A stretch of DNA of 64,000 nucleotides from Mucor racemosus (Eukaryota; Mucoromycota; Mucoromycetes; Mucorales; Mucoraceae): NCBI GenBank assembly GCA_027405735.1, contig JAPEHQ010000010.1:1054001-1118000 (forward strand), written 5' to 3'. The position numbers were made by a program, and so were the translations under genes. Positions 46,178 through 54,713 of this stretch are shown here, piece by piece. The stretch's first letter is position 1; every line of letters begins with the position of its first letter. The notes below the pieces were generated by a model. The model made no database searches. It saw nothing but the letters and a program-made list of their open reading frames with translations, and was not told where the DNA came from.

Positions 46178-46524
46178 AATACCCTGAATCCTGATGTCGT
46201 TCGAGATGGATTCGTTATCTTTTTTACCTACAATATACTCAATAAATATATCTAGTTTTAACTTTATTTTCTAGTTATTCATTGTGTATATTTAAACACT
46301 TATATCCGATATCAATACTTTGCACTATTCAATGCATGTCGTAGTCAAAAGCTCGGCTCGTGTTTTATACTTATATTCTCGTTATTATATAGTATTTGCG
46401 TACTACGCAATATAGCAGCAAGTACAGTATAAAGAATGACAGAAGGACTACTATCACGTGACGCATTTCCTAAAAATACGTATATTATGTTATCTAAAAT
46501 TTTGAGATTATATATTCATAACAT

Positions 46525-46596
46525 GGTTTCATAGTGTAATGGTTATCATATCGGTCTTTGAATCCGGTGATCCGAGTTCGATTCTCGGTGAGACCT
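46525..46596 (+). tRNA. tRNA-Gln (TTG), copy 1
   Basis: A 72-base gene without an intron. Acceptor GGTTTCA pairs with TGAGACC. Anticodon loop TTTGAAT between TCGG(T)C-type stem sequences gives anticodon TTG, reading CAA. T arm CCGAG-TTCGATT-CTCGG is perfect. A run of T (46596-46601) directly follows as Pol III terminator. The upstream TTCATAACAT and the downstream GTAAATGTAGTG are shared with copies 2 and/or 3. CACGTG is 64 bases upstream at 46455-46460. Confidence 0.96.
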
Positions 46597-46805
46597 TTTT
46601 TATAATTTTTTGTAAATGTAGTGCGGGTAGCGGAATTAATGTGTTATGTATATCACACTCGCGTCAAAGTGATTATTAAGCTTGTACTTTTAGAATTATG
46701 GTTGTTGTTGAAAATTAAAATTTAGCTTTCTCCTTTCTTATATGATATTCCTTTCAATGGTTACTATTTATAATATTCTCAGTATATAAGGATGCAGGAT
46801 GTGTT

Positions 46806-47110
46806 CAAAACCATAGGAATACTGATTTATCGAAAGGTAAATCGTATAAAATTAATCAAATGAAAAAGTACCGTTTTATTATGAGCTTCTAGAGGGGGTT
46901 TATATACTAATTGAATGAGTGTATTAAATGTGAGTGATAATATAATTAGAATGAGCATTTGGATATTGTGTGGATATATTGGAATCATGCTTCTATGATT
47001 CAATAGTAGCATGATGATAGACGCATGGAATATGACCTTGCTTGACTTGCATGTTGAACATCATGGTTTGACGGATGTTCTAAATTGGTAATTCGGTAAT
47101 TCCTAATTCT
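46806..47110 (+). repeat. R2 repeat, copy A
   Basis: Matches the reverse complement of 49751-50064: TCGAAAGGTAAATCGTATAA, AGCTTCTAGAGGGGGTTTAT, AGTAGCATGATGATAGACGC and TTTGACGGATGTTCTAAA, ending TTCCTAATTCTGATAGATCA. A degenerate third copy is near 2960-3190. The size suggests a solo LTR, but termini and target duplications are not clear. Confidence 0.55.
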
Positions 47111-47219
47111 GATAGATCAAATACCAACGAGTCGAGCTTCACCTACTAATCATTACAATTCATTAGTAACTGCTCAGCTCATTGATATTTATTTGAAGTT
47201 TGAAAAATCAAACAAGGTC

Positions 47220-47640
47220 ATATTTCATGCGTCTATCATAATGTTACAATTGAGATTGTAGTAAAGTGAATAAGAAATGAAGAATAAGAGAATAGAATAT
47301 AGCCAATGCAGTTATATCTATTAAATGAGCACCAGGTTTTAAGTTGTCCAATTATAATAAATGTTTTATATAAATATATAAAACGAAATGAATAAAGAAA
47401 AATAAGAAATGTACAATGAAATATATAGAAAATAGTTCAAGGGATCTTATAAAATAGTAAATGTAAAGTAAAGAATATCAAAAATGATATGAAGAATAGT
47501 ATATAATCAAAATATAGGTAAGAAATAAGATATCTTTATTAATTGTTCTTTTGAAATGTTGTTATTTATACTAATGTTTGTCTGTTAGAACATCCTTGAT
47601 GTTGATAATGTTATTTGAATTTGATAATAGAATGTCTTTA
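47220..47640 (-). repeat. Z repeat, copy 2
   Basis: Reverse-oriented counterpart of 35830-36240. Like copy 1 it points towards the 3' end of a tRNA gene, here tRNA-Gln copy 1, from which it is now separated by the R2 repeat. The remaining sequence from 47640 to 48160 is AT-rich with no gene seen. Confidence 0.5.
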
Positions 47641-48161
47641 CTGACATCTAAAGAAAAAGTTGAGTTTGTAGATTGTAATGATATGAGATGTCGTTGCATC
47701 CGTATATTTCCATGAATATGTGTTGATTTATAATCATTGAGTAAAGATTTGGAAAGATTAGACAAAGATTTCAGATATTGATCCTGTCAATATTCGGTTA
47801 TGTTGTATTTATGGTAATTGAATCTGTTGTTCTTTTGTATGAGTTGTAAAATAATACAATGGGAGATTAAATCAATAGTATATAAGGTTTGGTGAATTTC
47901 GTGTATGATTTGTGTTACTTCTGAAATAGAATCTGGAAGTATAATGTAATTTTTGGGGATCAAGATTGTTTGTTTATTTTTGATTGATAATAATTTATTT
48001 AAAAAAAAAAGAAGAGTTGCTGTTCGATTTGCAACAATAAATTAAGGATTTTATTGATCCGTGCCTGTATTAGTAAACTCGGTTTGACATCAATGCTATC
48101 AAATATCATTTTAAAATTATAAAAATGCTACATACACTACATTTACAGGAAAATATAAAAA

Positions 48162-48233
48162 AGGTCTCACCGAGAATCGAACTCGGATCACCGGATTCAA
48201 AGACCGATATGATAACCATTACACTATGAAACC
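48162..48233 (-). tRNA. tRNA-Gln (TTG), copy 2
   Basis: Acceptor, D, anticodon and T-arm sequences match copy 1 at 46525-46596; only the discriminator base context needs checking. The motif CACGTA (one change from CACGTG) lies 61 bases upstream at 48295-48300. Downstream, CACTACATTTACA is shared with copy 1. Confidence 0.96.
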
Positions 48234-48474
48234 ATGTTATGATTTATAAAGTAACATTTTTAATAGATAGTAATAATAAACTTTGAATCAATATCACGTA
48301 ATATATATCCTGTATTCCCTTCTTTTTGGATCAAAAGTTCTTTTCGGTATTTAGTAATTATCATTAATGATTCTACTATACAATAAGGGAGTTCAGCCAA
48401 CATGATAAATTATTGTCCATTGTCCATTGTCATTAGCCAATATTGATTATAAACTTTTCACAAGCATCATCAAC

Positions 48475-48811
48475 CCGTTAAAGGTCGGTGGCCGAGTGTC
48501 ATACTTTGGATTGCCATTACGTATGCCGGAGTTGTATGAATATAAAAAATTGAGGACACTATGAATTGAAATTTGTATAATCAAATCTCAGAAGAAGATT
48601 TGGAGCTGACTATCAATCATACTTTAGACAAATTAGGCCTTCGTCGTGATCAGATCATTTTCCAGTATGGCAATGATGATCTAAAGCATGTGTCAAGTTT
48701 AGTTAAGGAATATCTATTGAATTGAGAATATAAAGTAATAAATTGGTCTTCGGATTCTCCTGATATGAATCCGATCGAAAATATGTGAGCCTTATTGAAG
48801 AGTGCAGTGGA
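48475..48811 (+). pseudogene. Tc1/mariner transposase remnant
   Basis: The plus strand reads, in pieces, KGRWPSVILWIAITYAGVV, then LTINHTLDKLGLRRDQIIFQ, then YGNDDLKHVSSLVKEYLLN, a stop, then EYKVINWSSDSPDMNPIENM, a stop, and ALLKSAVEL. This is the DDE region of Tc1-type transposases: the second catalytic Asp box (normally QxDNxPxH, here decayed) and the PDMNPIEN box. The N-terminal helix-turn-helix half is absent. Several stops show it is dead. Confidence 0.8.
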
Positions 48812-49750
48812 ATTACATACTAAAAACGCTTGATCGATAAAAATAAAACAACCTAACTTCCAAGTGTCGCTCATAAGATATGATGCCGCTTGAAATGCGA
48901 ACAACAATAATAAACAAACGCTTCAATTGAACACAATAACAAACGCATGCTAAAAATATGAAACACCTTTTTGAACCATACATGTTGTGTAGATGATAGC
49001 ACCCTTGTGTCGTTGTGCAAGATATAGATGTGCCTGGATTTGTCAAAAGGTTGAATACAGATATGAAACGGGTGTTCAAGCTTAAGAAGGTTGTAGAACG
49101 TCTCAACAAAAAGGATAAAGCACAGAAGGATTAGTGACTGTAAACTAGTATTTAAAATAGTATCTTGCTTTGTAATAATAAACAATAATCCTTTCCTTCT
49201 GATATTATATTGACGATATAACTAAGATAATCAGAACGACCCTTGATCACGGTGCAATCAATTACACAAATGACATATATATCAAAACAGGATTCTATCC
49301 AAATCAATAACGATAATAAACAAAGATATCAATTTAGTCAACTACTCATCTATATCGAAGTTGCACTATCAATATAAATAAGATTATTCAAGCATATAAA
49401 AACTACCCCTTAAAAATCAAGGTTACATAAAATAGATATAACAGAAATAAACAAAAACAACCATTTCCCAAAAGGTCGATATTGTCACACTTGACATACA
49501 ATCCCTTATGGTCAATGCTCTACACAATTTACCCCTTAAAATATCAAATCAATAACAATGTACTCAAAACTGGAAGATTACTAAATATACATCCATTCAA
49601 GTCTGATGGTATCCCAGTTCTCCAAATCACTATAAATACCCTCATACTTTTCAGTTATTTTAACTCTTCAGAAATCTTTGGTAATAAAAACTTTAGCTGA
49701 TTATAATTGTATTTCTACTGCTTTTATTTTTTATATTTTTTATATTTTCA
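48812..49750 (-). repeat. X repeat, copy 2, carrying a 231-base insertion
   Basis: Reverse-oriented partner of 37880-38590. It continues directly from the Tc1/mariner remnant and is interrupted at 49008-49238 by a separate insertion flanked by ACCCTTG repeats. Confidence 0.65.
49008..49238 (+). mobile_element. 231-base insertion with 7-base target duplication and a coding tail
   Basis: Compared with X copy 1, extra sequence lies between ACCCTTG at 49001-49007 and ACCCTTG at 49239-49245. The insert contains an open frame from its very first bases to the TAG at 49132-49134 (about 41 codons: QDIDVPGFVKRLNTDMKRVF, then KLKKVVERLNKKDKAQKD), followed by AT-rich 3'-UTR-like sequence. I do not recognise the protein. 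The short TGTCGTT start and AACG end are only weakly inverted. It may be a 5'-truncated reverse-transcribed gene copy or a small DNA transposon that captured an exon. Confidence 0.5.
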
Positions 49751-50064
49751 ACATGCAAGTCAAGCAAGGTCATATTCCATGCGTCTATCATTATGCTACT
49801 ATTGAATCATAGAAGCATGATTCCAATATATCCACACAATATCCAAATGCTCACTCTAATTATGTTATCACTCACATTGAATACATTCATTCAATTAGTA
49901 TATAAACCCCCTCTAGAAGCTCATAATAAAACGGTAATTTTTCATTTGATTAATTTTATACGATTTACCTTTCGATAAATCAAAAAGATTTTCTCTTCAT
50001 AATGTCATGGTTTGACAGATGTTCTAAACTGGTAATTCAGTAATTCCTAATTCTGATAGATCAC
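49751..50064 (-). repeat. R2 repeat, copy B
   Basis: Reverse complement of 46806-47110 with few differences. It immediately follows X copy 2. Confidence 0.55.
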
Positions 50065-50661
50065 TGTCCCAATGCATGTGTTGTGCCTAGCGTTCGCAAA
50101 ATGATGGAGCCCAAGCGAGCGCTAATTTTGGTAAAACAGTAATGTGCGTAGATAGTAGAAAGTGCTAACTATACAAGGAACGCTATGCCAGATTAGTTAG
50201 CTCATACTGCATCCACCGGTTATTTGTAAGATAATAAACCTTTCGATTTGTAATCCTTATCGATAAGAAGTTAGCTAACTGATCTGTAGTAACATTCTTG
50301 ATTGTTATTGTTCTAAAGTAAGATCCAGGAAACGGAATATGTGAGACATATCCACTTGTTGGACTTAGCTGTATGAAATAAGCTCAATTTAAATGTGCTG
50401 TGCTACTAATGTAAACAGATTGATCTGACATGGAATGTCAGAAAGATATAATCGATCCAAAACTGATCTAACGGATAAATGTAATATAGAATTTGTATAT
50501 ACAGTAAATAGGACAAATTATTGATATTAAATAAAGATGATCTTCAGTTTTTGTGTGTGATTTAATTTAACAAGTTTCTTTATTAAATTATACATTTTTT
50601 CTTGCTACAATATTTATTCTAAATCTTGGGCATTTCAGCTCATTTTTACAACAAGAATTAC
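50065..50661. other. Intergenic stretch of unknown content
   Basis: Less AT-rich than its surroundings at first (about 50065-50250), with no open frame of note and no match noticed to other repeats in the window. Confidence 0.4.
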
Positions 50662-51214
50662 TGTTTAGGACATAGACTAGACCGGGTACATGTATTACTA
50701 GTAGAAGTGCCCAAAGGGTTATTTAAACATGATTCTTAGCATAGAATAATGAGTATGAGGTGATAATGATGTATGCCAATTTTGTTTCAATTTAGTTATG
50801 TTACATGTAGTCTATGATGAAATGGTGTAGCCTGAGATCCTGAAGTAAGCCAATCATGAACTCGTTCCTGGAAATAAAATTCAGCTATTCCATTTGTATA
50901 AATATTCACTGTCTAAAGTTAATCAAGCATGAACATCCTATATACTTAACTTGGTCGTATCCTACTAAACCTGCTCTGGCCAATCTAATATATCATCATG
51001 TTGTAATCAACTAGTTCCTCAAGACTATGATATCATTCTTCATACACGCTGTATTCTAGACTCTATATCCACGCTTCCAAAACATACAAATACCCTGAAG
51101 CCTGATGTCGTTCGAGATGGATTCGTTATCTTTTTTACCTACAATATACTCAATAAATATATCTAGTTTTAACTTTATTTTCTAGTTATTCATTGTGTAT
51201 ATTTAAACAATTAC
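50657..51214 (+). mobile_element. Solo LTR of the chromovirus family
   Basis: LTR at 50662-51209 (548 bases), starting TGTTTAGGAC and ending TATTTAAACA. It is in the opposite orientation to the LTRs at 39708-40254 and 45631-46177 and has scattered substitutions. It is flanked by the perfect 5-base duplication ATTAC at 50657-50661 and 51210-51214. No internal sequence remains, so it arose by LTR-LTR recombination. It is older than the complete element, judging by its differences. Confidence 0.92.
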
Positions 51215-51394
51215 AATGCAACTCAAAAGGTTCATCGTTATCTTAAAAGTTACTATAATAACCTGTGAACGTAACACAGAATTTGGAATGAGGGTATACA
51301 CATTATTTTTTCGAGCAAAATCGACGAGGATATTCTTTTGTACACATTTTTGAGGACATCTCCACGAAAAATCAATATTTTGAAGAAATTTAAA

Positions 51395-54155
51395 TTGGGA
51401 CCTAGAGAGCTCAACGAGGTTGATGATATGAATGTAAAAAAATTCTGCACAATTTAACGAATATTTTGGAATCTATTACGAAGATGTCAAAAAAATGAAA
51501 TAAAAAAAAGATGCCTAGATTTTGTTTAAACTCAGATATGTTAAAGAGAATTTTAAAACAAGTAAGTTTTATTATAAAGAAGTCTTTGGGTATCTTAATT
51601 TTTTGCAGAGATATTAAGGCTCAAAGTTTCAATTTTTCATATTTAAGCTGTAAAAACCAAAGTTGGAAGAAAAAATTATCGGTTTTTCCGAATTTATTCG
51701 ACAGATGCTATAGTAATAGTCTGTAGGCAGTTAATTGTTATTTGTAGCCCTTAAAAATCTGTATCCAATCAAACTAATTTCAATAAGAGGTTTTTACGAT
51801 TTTGTTATGAAAATCGCTCAAAATCGCGATTTTTGGATAGGGGTTGGTAGGAATGGGCTTCGATTCGAGTTTGAATCGAGTTTTAACGGAAACGGCCATT
51901 CGATTCGAGTTGGAAAACGGCCCGTTCTTTTGTAACCCAGATAAAAAACGGGGTGGGAGCAAGTATTGGTTTGCCTTAAGGAGGCTGTTAATAGCAACCT
52001 TGTCAAGTTAATATGGGATTATGAATCGATAATAGCATATTTGACAGTTTCACAACTTGAAGTATTTTTTCAATCCTGTTTTCGAGCTTAGCTAACAAAA
52101 AAAGAAAAGAAGAAACTCGAATACCCTCATTCGAGTTTGCATAAAAAACGGCCCGTTAAAGCAGTCAAACTCGGTTAACCGTAATACGATGCGTTGTTTG
52201 TGAAATCCTAGGGGTTGGGGTCAAAAAACAAGAGTACACCTTCAAATCTTCACTACTCCTTGAAAAATTAATTTTTTTGAAAAAACTAAAAACGGATCTA
52301 TATATATTGCTGCTCGCAATTACTTTTATGGAACTGACATTTTGTTTGATAACTTACTGGAAAATGATATTAATAATTTATACGTTTTTGGTATGTTTTA
52401 TGGGGTAAATCCTTTGAATTTTTATTTTGGCTCTATTTGTATCTAACAAATAATATACCTATAATATAGACAAAAAACTTTCATTATCATTGCAAGTAAT
52501 GTTTACTTGATAAAATCAATAGTTATGCTTGTTTTTCTGATATTCCTATAATATTTTGAACGGCTATATCTCCGCAAAAAAAATAGCTAAAAATATATGA
52601 ATAGCACCGTAGTTATTGCAGCATAAACTTGTATCAGAATACACTCTTACCTCAGCACATGAAAAAATTTATGGGAAAAATGTTGAAGATCTGATTTTTA
52701 GGAAAAAAAATCCATTTTAACTTGTGGAGTGTAACTTTTAAAATATATGGAGTGTAACTTTGTAATTATGGAGTGTAACTCTCTTGACTGATGTCTCAAC
52801 CCCTTATGGCATTGAGTATTTACCCCTTCAAGTCGACCTAAATTACTTCAAAATGCTTCAAATAATGATGGTTTAATATTTTCCAATCGGGGAATGAATT
52901 TTGTACAATTAGTTGATTAAAACATCTTATATACTATATTAAACAGTTCAAATATAATGACGGTTTTAACAATAATTGCCATATGTTAAAAACTTTAATT
53001 TTGAGCAGAATTCATTCCCCGATTGGAAAATATTAAACCATCATTATTTGAAGCATTTTGAAGTAATTTAGGTCGACTTGAAGGGGTAAATACTCAATGC
53101 CATAAGGGGTTGAGACATCAGTCAAGAGAGTTACACTCCATAATTACAAAGTTACACTCCATATATTTTAAAAGTTACACTCCACAAGTTAAAATGGATT
53201 TTTTTTCCTAAAAATCAGATCTTCAACATTTTTCCCATAAATTTTTTCATGTGCTGAGGTAAGAGTGTATTCTGATACAAGTTTATGCTGCAATAACTAC
53301 GGTGCTATTCATATATTTTTAGCTATTTTTTTTGCGGAGATATAGCCGTTCAAAATATTATAGGAATATCAGAAAAACAAGCATAACTATTGATTTTATC
53401 AAGTAAACATTACTTGCAATGATAATGAAAGTTTTTTGTCTATATTATAGGTATATTATTTGTTAGATACAAATAGAGCCAAAATAAAAATTCAAAGGAT
53501 TTACCCCATAAAACATACCAAAAACGTATAAATTATTAATATCATTTTCCAGTAAGTTATCAAACAAAATGTCAGTTCCATAAAAGTAATTGCGAGCAGC
53601 AATATATATAGATCCGTTTTTAGTTTTTTCAAAAAAATTAATTTTTCAAGGAGTAGTGAAGATTTGAAGGTGTACTCTTGTTTTTTGACCCCAACCCCTA
53701 TCCAAAAATCGCGATTTTGAGCGATTTTCATAACAAAATCGTAAAAACCTCTTATTGAAATTAGTTTGATTGGATACAGATTTTTAAGGGCTACAAATAA
53801 CAATTAACTGCCTACAGACTATTACTATAGCATCTGTCGAATAAATTCGGAAAAACCGATAATTTTTTCTTCCAACTTTGGTTTTTACAGCTTAAATATG
53901 AAAAATTGAAACTTTGAGCCTTAATATCTCTGCAAAAAATTAAGATACCCAAAGACTTCTTTATAATAAAACTTACTTGTTTTAAAATTCTCTTTAACAT
54001 ATCTGAGTTTAAACAAAATCTAGGCATCTTTTTTTTTATTTCATTTTTTTGACATCTTCGTAATAGATTCCAAAATATTCGTTAAATTGTGCAGAATTTT
54101 TGTACATTGATATCATCAACTTTGTTGAGCTCTCTAGGTTCCAATCTTATAGGTA
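51395..54155. repeat. Large inverted repeat (about 1.14 kb arms, 108-base spacer)
   Basis: The left arm (51395-52900, minus the 371-base Y insertion with its extra target copy) is the near-perfect reverse complement of the right arm (53009-54155). The spacer is 52901-53008. The outer third of each arm is A-family-like sequence (AACGAATATTTTGGAATC, ATGTCAAAAAAATGAAAT, CTCTGCAAAAAA). The inner part is unrelated to other copies in the window and carries three tandem GTGTAACTT-type units near 52722-52775. No transposase is recognisable. It could be a foldback transposon or a head-to-head duplication. Confidence 0.85.
51838..52218 (+). mobile_element. Y element: 361-base insertion with 10-bp target duplication
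   Basis: Comparing the left arm of the palindrome with its right arm shows extra sequence at 51848-52208, between two copies of TAGGGGTTGG (51838-51847 and 52209-52218). The insert starts TAGGAATGGGCTTCGATTCG and carries the 11-base palindrome AACGGCCCGTT twice. It has no coding capacity. A second copy begins with exactly the same first base at 63972 and runs off the right edge, which independently supports the boundary. A 9-11 base duplication is typical of Mutator-type transposons, but no long terminal inverted repeats are visible. Confidence 0.8.
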
Positions 54156-54156
54156 C

Positions 54157-54212
54157 TCAACGAACAAAGATACTTCGTTATGCTGATGATATAAATTTGG
54201 TTTTCTAAAAAG
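54157..54212 (+). pseudogene. Tiny reverse transcriptase fragment (YADD box)
   Basis: The plus strand reads ILRYADDINLVF followed by a stop, just outside the right arm of the palindrome. This matches the catalytic box of LINE reverse transcriptases (compare AYADDVLLY of the LINE at 30094-34050). Only about 15 codons are recognisable, so chance similarity is possible. Confidence 0.35.
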
Positions 54213-54713
54213 TTTGAAATTTTTGGAGCGGCCATAACTTGCATGAAAAATAGATACAATTATATAAGTAGCGCTATCGTCGTAGCAGCAGCAAGTTCTA
54301 TCCGAACACTTAATACTTTAAATATAAAAAAAAAATCATAATAGGTAAAAAGCTAGAGATGATGAAGATCTGATTTCTTAAAAAAATTACAATAACGATC
54401 TGGAGTGTAGCGTTGGCGGACCCTGAATGTTTGTCTTCTTCTCTGGTTGTGTCTGCATCAAAGCGATGCGATATCTCTGTATTCACAACTGATTTTTCAA
54501 TTCAAACCTCAATAAACTCTTTGATTGAAAATCTTAAAATCGACGTTGTTAAATAAAAGACCACAAGCTCAAAATCTAATTCTAATATTGTTACTTTTGA
54601 TTATGGTTTAACATTATACAATACGAATCCAAATCAAAATGTTAAGAAATTTCAAACAAGTGATTGTAATGCATGCGAAAAGAGTTTTATTTTTGTTATT
54701 AAACTAATTGCTA
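54213..54713. other. Intergenic region downstream of HSP78
   Basis: No gene recognised. The last 100 bases before 54714 are the presumptive HSP78 3' UTR (minus strand). Confidence 0.5.

Larger units (their letters stand above)
39703..46182 (-). mobile_element. Ty3/gypsy chromovirus, complete
   Basis: Two 547-base LTRs (39708-40254 and 45631-46177) enclose one long gag-pol frame on the minus strand. The flanking target duplication is AATAC at 39703-39707 and 46178-46182. The LTRs end in the inverted TGTTTA/TAAACA and differ, as far as I can see by eye, at a single position (T at 39879 versus G in the other copy), which points to very recent insertion. A purine-rich GGTGGGGACGAA precedes the 3' LTR (plus-strand 40255-40266 reversed) and is the likely polypurine tract. 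The 57-base leader between the 5' LTR and the ATG contains no TGG, so there is no standard tRNA primer site next to the LTR. Confidence 0.95.
39271..46303. mobile_element. Solo LTR (plus orientation) split by a nested full-length element of its own family
   Basis: The outer LTR is 39276-39707 plus 46178-46298, together about 548 bases once the inner target duplication is counted once. It begins TGTTTAGGAC and ends TTTAAACA in plus orientation. It is flanked by the 5-base duplication CTTAT at 39271-39275 and 46299-46303. An empty version of the target is preserved at 15970-16085. The nested chromovirus (39708-46177) lies in the opposite orientation. Confidence 0.88.

Noticed and set aside
48650..49185. 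Minus-strand frames in the X repeat
   Set aside because: They reappear in both X copies only because the repeat is duplicated; the opposite strand carries a recognisable transposase end.
46806..50064. R2 copies as paired LTRs of one element
   Set aside because: They are inverted relative to each other and the DNA between them contains unrelated repeats and a tRNA gene, so they cannot be LTRs of a single retrotransposon.
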